From NCBI RefSeq assembly GCF_030409835.1, contig NZ_JAUFQO010000001.1, positions 434,001 to 498,000 of the forward strand: a stretch of 64,000 nt of DNA, read 5' to 3'. Both the position numbers and the translations under genes were made by a program. Within the stretch, counting starts at the first letter, position 1, and each line of letters begins with the position of its first letter. The notes beneath the pieces were generated by a model. The model did no database searches. It was not told the DNA's origin and was given only the letters and a program-made list of their open reading frames with translations. Below, piece by piece: positions 26,771-35,912 of the stretch. This DNA comes from Lutimonas halocynthiae. Its GTDB lineage: Bacteria > Bacteroidota > Bacteroidia > Flavobacteriales > Flavobacteriaceae.

Positions 26771-27928
26771 ATGCCAACCTTTCAGAACCACATTTCTTCA
26801 AAATTACCAGACGCTTCAACAAGTATTTTTGCTGTAATGAGCAAACTTGCCCATGAAGAAAAAGCCATTAATTTGTCACAAGGCTATCCGGATTTCCCTA
26901 CTTCATCTGAGTTGATAAACCTGGTTAGTGAGGCTATGAAGAATGGCTTTAACCAGTATGCGCCAATGCCAGGAATCTATTCATTAAGAGAAGTGATTTC
27001 TGAAAAGATAGCATCGATGTATGGAGCCGTATACCATCCTGAAACTGAAATTACAGTTACGGCTGGAGCTACTCAGGCGATTTTCACCATTATAACGGCC
27101 CTTGTGAAAGAAAATGATGAGGTAATCATCTTTGCTCCGGCTTATGACTGTTATCAGCCAGCAATTGAATTGAATGGAGGCAAGGTTATTGAGATCGAGT
27201 TAAAATCTCCTGATTTTAAAATAGATTGGAATAAAGTTAAGAACTCGATTAGTGATCGCACAAAAATGATCATAATCAACACACCTCATAATCCTACAGG
27301 AACGGTCATGTCAAAAGATGATATGATGGTGCTTGAATCTTTGATAAAAGACACCAATGTTATAGTTTTAAGTGACGAGGTTTATGAACACCTGATCTAT
27401 GATGGATTGCAGCACCAAAGTATTGCTCGTTTTCCAGGATTGGCTGAACGAAGTTTTTTAGTTGCCTCTTTTGGTAAGACATTTCACAATACAGGTTGGA
27501 AAATGGGCTATTGCGCCGGACCAGCCGCTTTGATGACAGAATTCAGAAAGGTGCACCAGTACAATGTTTTTAGCGTAAACCATCCTGTTCAAAAGGCATT
27601 GGCGATTTATCTTAAGAACAAGGATAACTATTTGGTTTTACCTGATTTTTTTCAAAAAAAGAGGGACTTGTTTTTGGATGCAATCAAAGATTCTAAGTTT
27701 TCATTTGAACCTTCAGCAGGCACCTATTTTCAATTGTTAAGATATGATAAAATCAGTGATGAAAATGATGTGCAACTTGCAAAGCGTTGGACAAAAGAAC
27801 ATAAGATAGCCTCCATCCCAATTTCTGTATTTTATGGAAATAAATTGGACCATAAAGCATTGAGATTTTGCTTTGCCAAAAGTGATGAAACCTTGTTAAA
27901 GGGAGCGGAAGTTTTAAACAGTTTATGA
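26771..27928 (+). CDS. Methionine aminotransferase (class I/II, YbdL-like)
   Basis: 385-residue PLP enzyme of fold type I. The N-terminus AINLSQGYPDFPT is typical of the YbdL/kynurenine-aminotransferase-like group. NPTG (N174), D202 and the PLP lysine K236 (ASFGKTFHNTGWK) are in place. It probably transaminates methionine and related amino acids with 2-oxo acids. The next gene, 29 bases downstream, is an omega-amidase, which removes the ketoglutaramate-type products of glutamine-dependent transamination. The pair fits methionine salvage. Confidence 0.86.
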   Translation: MPTFQNHISSKLPDASTSIFAVMSKLAHEEKAINLSQGYPDFPTSSELINLVSEAMKNGFNQYAPMPGIYSLREVISEKIASMYGAVYHPETEITVTAGATQAIFTIITALVKENDEVIIFAPAYDCYQPAIELNGGKVIEIELKSPDFKIDWNKVKNSISDRTKMIIINTPHNPTGTVMSKDDMMVLESLIKDTNVIVLSDEVYEHLIYDGLQHQSIARFPGLAERSFLVASFGKTFHNTGWKMGYCAGPAALMTEFRKVHQYNVFSVNHPVQKALAIYLKNKDNYLVLPDFFQKKRDLFLDAIKDSKFSFEPSAGTYFQLLRYDKISDENDVQLAKRWTKEHKIASIPISVFYGNKLDHKALRFCFAKSDETLLKGAEVLNSL

Positions 27929-27957
27929 AATAAAGATTTTTAATATCTCGATAAATA

Positions 27958-28755
27958 ATGATGCATACGAAAGAAGGTTCTTTAAAGTTAGGTTTAGTTC
28001 AAACAGATAATACCTGGCAAGATATTGACGCCAGCCTGGCACATCTTTCAATTAAGATGGATAAGATTGACAACTCTGTAGATGTAATTATTTTGCCTGA
28101 ATTGTTTTCAACTGGTTTTACTATGGAAGCTGAAGGGGTAGCAGAGGCCATGGACGGAAAAGCTGTAAAATGGATGCGGGCACATGCCAAAGAGAAACAG
28201 AGCCTGGTGATAGGGAGCTTATTGATTGTTGAATCAGGCACATATTATAACCGTTTGATCGCTGCTTTCCCAGAAGGAAAGACAGAATCGTATGATAAGC
28301 GTCATTTGTTCTCTTTTGCTGGGGAAGATGCTGTTTTTACCGCCGGAGAAGAACGGCTTATAATTAATTATAAAGGGTTTAAAATCTGCCCTTTGATATG
28401 TTATGATCTCAGGTTTCCTGTTTGGTCCAGAAACACCGAAGAAATCGATTTGCTTATCTATGTGGCCAATTGGCCCGATGCGCGAATGCTGGCATGGGAT
28501 ACCCTTTTAAAAGCAAGGGCTATAGAGAACCTTTGTTATGTGGCGGGTGTCAATAGAGTAGGAGTTGATAACAACAAACTTGTTTATGTTGGCCATACTT
28601 CGGCATATGACGCAATGGGAGCGTCGCTCATGGCATCTAAGCCGTCTCAAGAAGCAATTTACTACGCCACCTTAGAAAAAGCGCATATCGCATCTGTAAG
28701 AGATAAATTTAGCTTTTTGGATGACAGGGATCGCTTTGAAATAAAACAGGATTAA
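27958..28755 (+). CDS. Omega-amidase / nitrilase-family amidohydrolase (YafV-like)
   Basis: 265 residues with the nitrilase catalytic triad E48 (LPELFSTGF), K114 (DKRHLFSF) and C148 (ICYDLRFP). The motif set matches YafV/Nit2-type omega-amidases, which hydrolyse 2-oxoglutaramate to 2-oxoglutarate and ammonia. It sits directly behind an aminotransferase of the methionine type. Its 3' end overlaps the converging acyltransferase gene by 4 bases. Confidence 0.87.
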   Translation: MMHTKEGSLKLGLVQTDNTWQDIDASLAHLSIKMDKIDNSVDVIILPELFSTGFTMEAEGVAEAMDGKAVKWMRAHAKEKQSLVIGSLLIVESGTYYNRLIAAFPEGKTESYDKRHLFSFAGEDAVFTAGEERLIINYKGFKICPLICYDLRFPVWSRNTEEIDLLIYVANWPDARMLAWDTLLKARAIENLCYVAGVNRVGVDNNKLVYVGHTSAYDAMGASLMASKPSQEAIYYATLEKAHIASVRDKFSFLDDRDRFEIKQD

Positions 28756-29510
28756 CTATTCGGATTTAATTTTTGTAGGGCTTCTTTTATTGCTCCCTCA
28801 GTTTTTTCAAATAGTGCTTCAAAAGACATTGAATCTGACTTGATGGGTTCATGGGCCTCCATGGTAACTTTAATTCCAACACCTAAGGGAAAAGATCCTT
28901 TGCGGACCAACCTCCAGGAATTATTAATAGACAACGGGATGATATAAGATGATGGTGCTTTTTTGACCATCATTTTTAAGCCGCTTTCTCGGAAAGGTTT
29001 TGGAATCGCAATTTTACTTCTTGTTCCTTCCGGGAAAATCACTGCTGTAAGATTTTCTTTTTCTATTTTCTCCCCAAATTCCATCAAGGTACTGATCGCT
29101 TGTCTCCGATCGCTTCTGTCGATCAAGACATTGTCTCCATGTCTTAAATTATAAGAGACGCTTGGGATTCCTTTGCCCAATTCTTTTTTGGAAACAAAGT
29201 TTGGAAAGTTTTTTGAAAAGTACCTATACATCGGTGGGATATCATAGGTACTTTGATGATTTGATACAATAATTAAGGGAGCATCCTTAGGAATCTCATA
29301 CTTATTGATGAATTTGATTCTCGAGAATAAAAAAAACAAACTCCAGGTTATTCCAATATTCATAATAATCACACTTGCCCTATGTGCTTTTCTGCCGAAT
29401 ATATTAAAACAAACCCATTGAATAGGATGAAAAATCAGGAGCAATAATCCAAAAACCAGGTAATGAAGAACCGATAAAGGATATGATATTATTTTTAAAA
29501 AATAGGTCAT
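28752..29510 (-). CDS. 1-acyl-sn-glycerol-3-phosphate acyltransferase-like protein
   Basis: 252 residues. N-terminal helices (about 10-30 and 45-62) anchor the protein in the membrane. The PlsC acyltransferase motifs are NHQSTYD (H85 to D90) and the later FPEGTRS. It transfers an acyl chain to lysophosphatidate or a related lysophospholipid. It lies 33 bases downstream of a small membrane-protein gene on the same strand. Confidence 0.9.
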   Translation of the reverse strand: MTYFLKIISYPLSVLHYLVFGLLLLIFHPIQWVCFNIFGRKAHRASVIIMNIGITWSLFFLFSRIKFINKYEIPKDAPLIIVSNHQSTYDIPPMYRYFSKNFPNFVSKKELGKGIPSVSYNLRHGDNVLIDRSDRRQAISTLMEFGEKIEKENLTAVIFPEGTRSKIAIPKPFRESGLKMMVKKAPSSYIIPLSINNSWRLVRKGSFPLGVGIKVTMEAHEPIKSDSMSFEALFEKTEGAIKEALQKLNPNS

Positions 29511-29543
29511 AAAAAAGCTCCTTAAATTAGTAAAGGGATATTC

Positions 29544-29978
29544 TTAGAATGAAAGCCATTGACTCCATGGGATCCTGCTCAAAACAAATAACAGGCCAAG
29601 ACCATAGTACAAAGCAATGGTCTTAAATTTGCCCTTATCGGTATTTTGTTTTTTATGCTTGGAAAAACCCATAGTGATTAATGTTATCGCTAGGATCATC
29701 ATTAGTGGATGTTCTACAACGAATAATCTGATTGCTGGTTCTTTCATTGCAGCACCCATTCCATTGTCAAGAACATATTCGAACTGAGCAGATACAAAAA
29801 ATGCAATAAACCCAATAATCAATTGTATGTGAGCAACAATAAGTGTAAATAAAGAAATTCTGAGGTCTTTATCTGTAAACTCTTTTTTAGAATTAAGGCC
29901 GATAATGGCATTTACCACAGCAAAGATCAGTATGATCAGTGTAATATAGGCCCAGCCTGAATGTAACATTTTAATCAT
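29544..29978 (-). CDS. Four-helix conserved membrane protein
   Basis: 144 residues with four hydrophobic helices. Conserved-looking histidines lie at the membrane boundary (MLHSGWAY at the N-terminus, VAHIQLIIG, VEHPLMMILA), a pattern seen in small cytochrome-b-like membrane proteins of Flavobacteriia. Heme binding is a guess from these histidines. An ATG at codon 4 is an alternative start. It probably shares a transcript with the downstream acyltransferase. Confidence 0.6.
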   Translation of the reverse strand: MIKMLHSGWAYITLIILIFAVVNAIIGLNSKKEFTDKDLRISLFTLIVAHIQLIIGFIAFFVSAQFEYVLDNGMGAAMKEPAIRLFVVEHPLMMILAITLITMGFSKHKKQNTDKGKFKTIALYYGLGLLFVLSRIPWSQWLSF

Positions 29979-30020
29979 GATAAATTATTTTTATTAGTCT
30001 GGTAAAAGTAATCAAAAAAA

Positions 30021-30058
30021 AAAACCTACACTTTAAAACATTTCAAAGTGTAGGTTTT
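30021..30058 (-). terminator. Intrinsic terminator of the TonB-receptor gene
   Basis: Arms AAAACCTACACTTT (30021-30034) and AAAGTGTAGGTTTT (30045-30058) form a 14-base-pair stem. On the minus strand it is followed by a long T-run (complement of the A-run at 30014-30024), so it ends the receptor transcript. Confidence 0.8.
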
Positions 30059-30081
30059 ATAATATTTAAAGAAACAGTTTC

Positions 30082-32856
30082 TTAGAATCTGAATCTTATA
30101 GCAGAATTCCAAGATCTACCCCAACCAAAAAATACTCTGTTTCCAGTGTCTACACCTTTCCATTGTTGACCTGTGGCACTTCTGTCTCCTTCGAAATAAT
30201 TTGTTTCAGATTCTGAAATATATAATTCGTCAAAAACGTTATTTACATTTACACTGAATTCAAGTGATTTACTTCCTTTAAGTTCCCAGTTGTATGCTAA
30301 TCTAGCATCAACAAGATTAAAAGAAGGTAGCTTAAGCGCACCATTGTTAACAGGATCATCGAAATCCGTAACATTGAAATCAGCATACAAATTACTTGCA
30401 GTTCTCCAGTTTAAACCAGCTCTAAATCCTTTAAGGAATCTATAGTTTAAACCAAGTGCAGCAGTCGTTTGAGCTGCATCACCTACTTTTACTCCATCTA
30501 AATATAATGTTGCGGTACCAACTTGTTCCTGACTTTCGTTAAAAATTGTGGCATCAGCATCACCTACATATTCCCAGTTACCAAATGAAGCCATACCAGT
30601 AATGTCTAAATTGTCAAGAATTTTGTAGACAAAATCAACTTCAAAACCAGTGTGCACTTGTTTAACTCCTTGATAGTTCGCCGTACCTCTGAAATCAATC
30701 GTTTCTCCTGGGTTATCAGGATCTGGGATAGGAATGTTTACTCCATCAGATTCGAATCTGTCAGCCCATTCTGTTCTGTAAATGTTGGCATTTGCAGAGA
30801 ATTTTGCACTTCTGTATCCATATCCTAATTCCAAGCCAATAATTTTTTCATTTACTAGATCTGGATTCAAATTGTTACCAAAGTTGATGAATACTGCATC
30901 AAACTTAGGTTGCTTAGAATAGTAACCTGTATTAAAAAATACATTATGGTTGTCATTGATATTATAGTTGATACCACCTTTAATGTTTCCACCAGCCATA
31001 TTTTCTTTTTCAGATTTTTGATTTTCAGGAGTTTCATTGAAATATTCAACTCTTTGGAAACCTTGATTTGAGAAAGATCCTTGAACAAAAGCAGAGATTT
31101 TTTCATTAGTGTATTCAACTTGTCCAAATAAACCAGTCCAGTTTACAAGACCATCATTATAGTAGTCAATCTTTTCTTGACTATCAATGTCATCCCATGG
31201 ATTCCAATTTGGTGAAGCCTCTACAAAATCTTCAGGCTCAATTACGTTTGGTCTGTCATTGATATTGTCATAATCGATATAATTATCAGCTCCTAATACG
31301 TCATTTACAGTTCTATAGTGAATCCCTTTATAAGTTCTTAGATCAGCTCCAACGTCAAAACTCCAATTTTCATTGATATCATCATGGAAGTTAATGATTG
31401 ATCCGTACCAGTTATGAGAGTTCATAGACGCTCTTCTTGAGATACCGTTGTCTGATCCATTTCTACCACCGCCATCAGGGTGACCATTGTTACCAGTGTT
31501 TGAAAAAGCACCGTTGAATTGAGTTCTGTCATCACCAAAACCATTTACTGATTCACCACTGTTCCAAGCTGCAATATTATCAACAGGAATTAACCCAGCA
31601 GGTGTTTTTAACTGAAACTGACGTTTACCATTGATTCTACCTATTTCACCGGTTCCACCACCACGACCCCAAGAGCCATAAACTACAGTAGATAATCTCA
31701 TTTTTTCATTAAGAACCCATTCCCAGTTCAAAGACATTACAGGTTTGTGGTAAAAGTTTCTTCTGAAACTATATTCTTTTCCATCTAACATACCCCAGTC
31801 ACCATTATATTTTCCGTTTGGTGTTGTTGCATCCGGATCAGGTCCGTTTTTCTGATATAATTGGTGATCAGCTATAGAAGGTGCAAAACTTTTTTGATGG
31901 TGCCATTGTGGAGCACCAGTAAAAATAAATTGCAGGTCATGCTTATCATTTATTTTATAACCTAATCCAATGAAATAGTTGTTCCCTTGGTATTTTGTTC
32001 CATCTACATAACCATCACCTTGTGAATGGCTGATCAATACACTTGCAGAGAACCCGCTTTTCATTAATCCAGTATTGTAAGAACCTAATACTTTCATAGA
32101 ATTGTCATTCCCAAAAGTTGTTGCGAAAGTTCCTCCTTGGCGCGCTGTAGAAGTTTTTGTAACAATGTTAATTGTTCCACCAACAGCTGAGATTGCTAAT
32201 TTTGAAGAACCAAGACCACGTTGAACTTGCATCGTTGTAGTCACATCGGCTAAACCAGCCCAGTTAGACCAGTATACCCAACCATTTTCCATGTCGTTTA
32301 CCGGTTGACCGTTGATCATTACCGCAGTGTTGGCTTGATCAAATCCACGAATATTAATTCTTGAATCACCCCAACCACCACCTTGTTTGGTAGCATATAC
32401 AGAAGGAGTTAAGTTTAAGATTTCAGGAAGTTCTTGAGTTCCTAAATTTTGCTGAATGTCAATCGCTTTAATTGTAGAAACAGCAACAGGAGTTTCACGA
32501 TCTTTAGCAAGGTCAATAGTTCCAGTAATAACAACTTCATCTAAGACATTGGCATCACTAGATAAAGTGATTGTTCCTGCATCGATATTCTGCCCACTAG
32601 TAGCAGTAAATGCAAATTTTGTTGTAATCATTCCAACAAAAGAAATTTCCAAGACGCCTTCTCCTTCTTGAACTTCAATGGAAAAATTTCCATCAAAATC
32701 AGTTGAAGAACCATTAGGCGTTCCTTTTTCTAAAACATTCGCCCCTGGAACAGGTCCATTGGCATCAACAACAGTTCCGCTAACTGTAGTCTGAGAATAA
32801 ATAACTGTGGTCATTAAAAATACAACAACAGTCAAAAACTTTTGAAAGGTATTCAT
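30082..32856 (-). CDS. TonB-dependent receptor with carboxypeptidase-like domain
   Basis: About 924 residues, outer membrane. A signal peptide (to about residue 22) is followed by a carboxypeptidase-regulatory-like domain (TVSGTVVDANGPVPGANVL, then TDFDGNFSIEV). The plug domain follows (PEILNLTPSVYATKQGGGWG, RINIRGFDQANTAVMINGQP), then a long beta-barrel ending in FRF. It imports a substrate using TonB energy. No SusD partner is next to it, so it is more likely a metal, siderophore or small-molecule receptor than a glycan transporter; the ligand is unknown. The ATG at 32856 begins a good signal peptide. It is a single-gene unit with its own -7 box and terminator. Confidence 0.92.
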   Translation of the reverse strand: MNTFQKFLTVVVFLMTTVIYSQTTVSGTVVDANGPVPGANVLEKGTPNGSSTDFDGNFSIEVQEGEGVLEISFVGMITTKFAFTATSGQNIDAGTITLSSDANVLDEVVITGTIDLAKDRETPVAVSTIKAIDIQQNLGTQELPEILNLTPSVYATKQGGGWGDSRINIRGFDQANTAVMINGQPVNDMENGWVYWSNWAGLADVTTTMQVQRGLGSSKLAISAVGGTINIVTKTSTARQGGTFATTFGNDNSMKVLGSYNTGLMKSGFSASVLISHSQGDGYVDGTKYQGNNYFIGLGYKINDKHDLQFIFTGAPQWHHQKSFAPSIADHQLYQKNGPDPDATTPNGKYNGDWGMLDGKEYSFRRNFYHKPVMSLNWEWVLNEKMRLSTVVYGSWGRGGGTGEIGRINGKRQFQLKTPAGLIPVDNIAAWNSGESVNGFGDDRTQFNGAFSNTGNNGHPDGGGRNGSDNGISRRASMNSHNWYGSIINFHDDINENWSFDVGADLRTYKGIHYRTVNDVLGADNYIDYDNINDRPNVIEPEDFVEASPNWNPWDDIDSQEKIDYYNDGLVNWTGLFGQVEYTNEKISAFVQGSFSNQGFQRVEYFNETPENQKSEKENMAGGNIKGGINYNINDNHNVFFNTGYYSKQPKFDAVFINFGNNLNPDLVNEKIIGLELGYGYRSAKFSANANIYRTEWADRFESDGVNIPIPDPDNPGETIDFRGTANYQGVKQVHTGFEVDFVYKILDNLDITGMASFGNWEYVGDADATIFNESQEQVGTATLYLDGVKVGDAAQTTAALGLNYRFLKGFRAGLNWRTASNLYADFNVTDFDDPVNNGALKLPSFNLVDARLAYNWELKGSKSLEFSVNVNNVFDELYISESETNYFEGDRSATGQQWKGVDTGNRVFFGWGRSWNSAIRFRF

Positions 32857-32886
32857 AAGTAGTTTAATTTGAGTTAATAACTGCTG

Positions 32887-32894
32887 CAAAACTA
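32887..32894 (-). promoter_or_regulatory. -7 promoter element of the TonB-receptor gene
   Basis: TAGTTTTG on the minus strand matches TAnnTTTG exactly and ends 31 bases before the ATG at 32856. No properly spaced TTG was found. Confidence 0.45.
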
Positions 32895-32976
32895 ATATAA
32901 AAAACCAAAAGCTTTGTTAAAAAATTGTGATTTATTTTAACATAAATTAACACTAAATTAACCGGTAATCAGTGAA

Positions 32977-34545
32977 TTACTTAATCAATAATTTATTTGC
33001 TAATTCTTTGCCTAATTCCACACCAAATTGGTCAAAACTATAAATATTCCAAATAATTCCTTGAACAAAAGTCTTGTGCTCATATGAAGAAATCAAGGCT
33101 CCAAGACTTCGAGGGCTTAATTTTTTCATTAAAAAAGCATTAGAAGGTCGATTTCCATCGAAAACCTTAAAGGGTAACAAGGCATTAATCTTCTGAACGT
33201 CACCTGTAAATTTCATATCAAGATGTACTTCCTCAGCTGTTTTTCCTGCATAAAGTGCTTCTGCTTGTGCATAGAAATTGGCCATCAGTTTTTGATGATG
33301 ATCAACATTACCATATAAAGATTCTTCAAATCCTATAAAATCTACGGGGATCAATTTAGTCCCTTGGTGCACCAGTTGCATAAAAGCGTGCTGCACGTTT
33401 GTTCCACTATTTCCCCAAATGATATTACCAGTTTGGTATGTTACTTTATCACCGTTTCGATCAACTGATTTACCGTTACTTTCCATTGAAAGTTGTTGTA
33501 AAAAAGGAGCGAGTTTTTCTAAGTATTGGGTATAAGGAATAACTACTTCAGATTCTGAGCCAAAGAAATTATTATACCAAATGCTGATAACGGCCATTAT
33601 TACAGGAATGTTATCCTCAAATTCAGTGTTTTTAAAATGCTCATCCATTGCATAGGCGCCGTCAAGAAACTTCTTGAAATTATCAAAACCTACCGCCAAG
33701 CTGATTGAAAGCCCCACAGCGCTCCACAATGAGTAGCGACCACCGACCCAATTCCACATGGTGAATATATTTTCTTCTGCAATTCCGAAGCCTTTGACTT
33801 TATCGAGGTTTGTAGAAACCGCAACAAAATTATGTTGGATATCTTCTTCAGTAGCCGATTTAAGAAACCATTTTTTAATAGTTTCAGCATTGGTAAGGGT
33901 TTCCTGAGTAGTAAAAGTTTTAGATACAATGACGAATAGGGTCGTCTCAGGATCTAGTTCTTTTATAACTTCCATTACATGATCACCATCAATATTAGAA
34001 ACAAAATGCGTCTTAAGATGGTTTTTATAATAATGAAGTCCTTCAACAACCATATTAGGACCTAGGTCAGAACCTCCAATACCAATATTGACTACATCGG
34101 TAAAAGCTTTTCCACTATATCCTTTGAATTCACCTGAAACTACCTGATTTGTAAAGCCCTTGATCTTTTCCAACGTCTGATGAACCTCAGGCATGATGTC
34201 TTGTCCGTCAACGAGAATGGGCTTATTATTGATATTTCTTAAGGCTGTATGTAAAACAGCTCTGTTTTCTGTAACGTTAATTTTATCGCCTTCAAAATAT
34301 TTTGCAATCGCGTCATCCAGCTTACATTCTTTTGCAAGATCTAGCAATAGATCCATAGTTTCCTTTGTCATTCGGTTCTTTGAAAAATCAAAATTAAGAT
34401 CTTCAAAGTTGCGTGACATATTCTTTTTTCTATTTGAATCTTCAAGGAATAAAGACTTCATTTGAACGTCTTTTATTTCTTCAAAATGATCTTGGAGTCC
34501 TTTCCAGGAAGCTGTGCTTGTTGGATTGATATTTAATAATGACAT
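32977..34545 (-). CDS. pgi: Glucose-6-phosphate isomerase
   Basis: 522 residues. Interconverts glucose-6-phosphate and fructose-6-phosphate in glycolysis and gluconeogenesis. Family motifs include GIGGSDLGPNMV, VSKTFTTQETLTNA, VGGRYSLWSAVGLS and the C-terminal QFGVELGKELA. The gene is 23 bases downstream of the M23 lipoprotein gene on the same strand, so the two may share a transcript. All family motifs are intact. Confidence 0.96.
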   Translation of the reverse strand: MSLLNINPTSTASWKGLQDHFEEIKDVQMKSLFLEDSNRKKNMSRNFEDLNFDFSKNRMTKETMDLLLDLAKECKLDDAIAKYFEGDKINVTENRAVLHTALRNINNKPILVDGQDIMPEVHQTLEKIKGFTNQVVSGEFKGYSGKAFTDVVNIGIGGSDLGPNMVVEGLHYYKNHLKTHFVSNIDGDHVMEVIKELDPETTLFVIVSKTFTTQETLTNAETIKKWFLKSATEEDIQHNFVAVSTNLDKVKGFGIAEENIFTMWNWVGGRYSLWSAVGLSISLAVGFDNFKKFLDGAYAMDEHFKNTEFEDNIPVIMAVISIWYNNFFGSESEVVIPYTQYLEKLAPFLQQLSMESNGKSVDRNGDKVTYQTGNIIWGNSGTNVQHAFMQLVHQGTKLIPVDFIGFEESLYGNVDHHQKLMANFYAQAEALYAGKTAEEVHLDMKFTGDVQKINALLPFKVFDGNRPSNAFLMKKLSPRSLGALISSYEHKTFVQGIIWNIYSFDQFGVELGKELANKLLIK

Positions 34546-34568
34546 GATAAGTTCTATTTAAGTGTTTT

Positions 34569-35837
34569 TTATTGAGCCAGCAGATTAGCGGCAACCTCAG
34601 TTTCAATATAACTGTCAGGGATGTCGTCTAGTTTTTGTTTTAACGGAGCTATATAGGTAAAATAATCACCCTTTAGATGCTCTTTAATTGGTTCAGCAGA
34701 AGGAAGTTTTTGTTTAAATGGATCAACTTGTTTTCCGTTTTTCCAAAAGCGATAACAAACATGAGGTCCGGCAGTATTTCCGGTCATACCAACATATCCA
34801 ATAACATCTCCTTGTTTTACATAAGCACCTTTTTTAACAGCGCGTTTCTTCATGTGTAAATATTGAGTGCTGTAGGTTGAATTATGTTTTACTTTGACAT
34901 AATTACCATTACCTCCTTTGTATCTTGATTCTATTACGGTACCGTTAGCGGTGCTCATTATAGGAGTTCCAACATTAGCGGCAAAATCTGTACCTCTATG
35001 CGCCCTTACTTTGTTTCCGTAATATTTGATTCTTCTTTTGAGATTATATCTTGATGAAATACGACTAAACTTTATGGGAGATTTTAAAAACTGTCTTCTC
35101 AGTGTTTTAGCTTTATCATCGTAATAATCGTTGATGTTTTTAGTAGAGTCTGTAATGAAATTGAAGGCATAGATAGGATTATCTTTATGCACAAAATAGG
35201 CGGCCTTGATATTTCCTATCCCTACAGGAATAGTGTCGTTGATATATTTTTCTTCATAAATCAATTTGAATTGATCCCCTTTTTGTAAATGAAAGAAGTC
35301 AATGGTCCAGGCATAAATATCACTCATTTCATGAGCAAGAATATAATTTAAATTCTGTCCTTCAATAGCTTCTGACAAGGAAGACTCAATAATTCCAGAG
35401 GCCATTTTTTCAACGATTTTCACTTCTTTATGACCAAATTTGGTATGTATAGAGTCAGTGAAATCAACGATGAGGTATTCAACTTTATTGGGCTGGTAAA
35501 TAAAAACCTGGGCACGCTCCGTTGAATCATTCTTAGCTAAAATGGTATAGGGTTTGCCAGCGCGTAATTTTCTAATGTCAAAGGTATCTCTGGCGGCAGT
35601 GGCTATCTTGTATATCTCGGGATAATCTATATGGTGTCTATCAAGGATCTCGCCAAAACTTTCTCCACTTTGAATCGTGTCTTTAATAACCTTATAGTCA
35701 TTTAGAATATATCCAAACTCCTCAAAAATTATTGGTTTTTCCTCTTCTACTGCTTCTATTTCTGAGATGTCTTTAACATCTTTCTGACAAGAATAAAGAA
35801 GGATGAAAGCCAGAATTAATAATATGCTTCTATTCAC
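34569..35837 (-). CDS. M23-family peptidoglycan DD-metallopeptidase lipoprotein
   Basis: 422 residues, probable lipoprotein (signal ending LLYSC, Cys 17), starting at a GTG. A LysM-like/OapA-like segment (SGESFGEILDRHHID) precedes the M23 domain at about 270-380. Zinc-site motif HRGTD (H280, D284) and YLHM (H328) are conserved. The last motif, usually HxH, reads PHVCYRF, so H359 is kept but the second histidine is Cys (C361). Cys can also bind zinc, so the enzyme may still work. It probably cuts peptidoglycan crosslinks or peptides. Confidence 0.87.
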   Translation of the reverse strand: MNRSILLILAFILLYSCQKDVKDISEIEAVEEEKPIIFEEFGYILNDYKVIKDTIQSGESFGEILDRHHIDYPEIYKIATAARDTFDIRKLRAGKPYTILAKNDSTERAQVFIYQPNKVEYLIVDFTDSIHTKFGHKEVKIVEKMASGIIESSLSEAIEGQNLNYILAHEMSDIYAWTIDFFHLQKGDQFKLIYEEKYINDTIPVGIGNIKAAYFVHKDNPIYAFNFITDSTKNINDYYDDKAKTLRRQFLKSPIKFSRISSRYNLKRRIKYYGNKVRAHRGTDFAANVGTPIMSTANGTVIESRYKGGNGNYVKVKHNSTYSTQYLHMKKRAVKKGAYVKQGDVIGYVGMTGNTAGPHVCYRFWKNGKQVDPFKQKLPSAEPIKEHLKGDYFTYIAPLKQKLDDIPDSYIETEVAANLLAQ

Positions 35838-35863
35838 GTTTGAATTATTTTCTTACAACGCTG

Positions 35864-35871
35864 CAAATTTA
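35864..35871 (-). promoter_or_regulatory. -7 promoter element of the M23 gene
   Basis: TAAATTTG on the minus strand, an exact TAnnTTTG match, ends 27 bases before the GTG start at 35837. No -33 element is convincing. Confidence 0.45.
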
Positions 35872-35912
35872 TCGAATTTGTTAAATAAATGGCACTAAGA
35901 AGCGTTAAAAAA

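Noticed and set aside
30082-32856. The TonB receptor as part of a polysaccharide utilisation locus
   Set aside because: No SusD-like lipoprotein or glycoside hydrolase gene is adjacent; the GH20 gene is over 13 kb away on the other strand.
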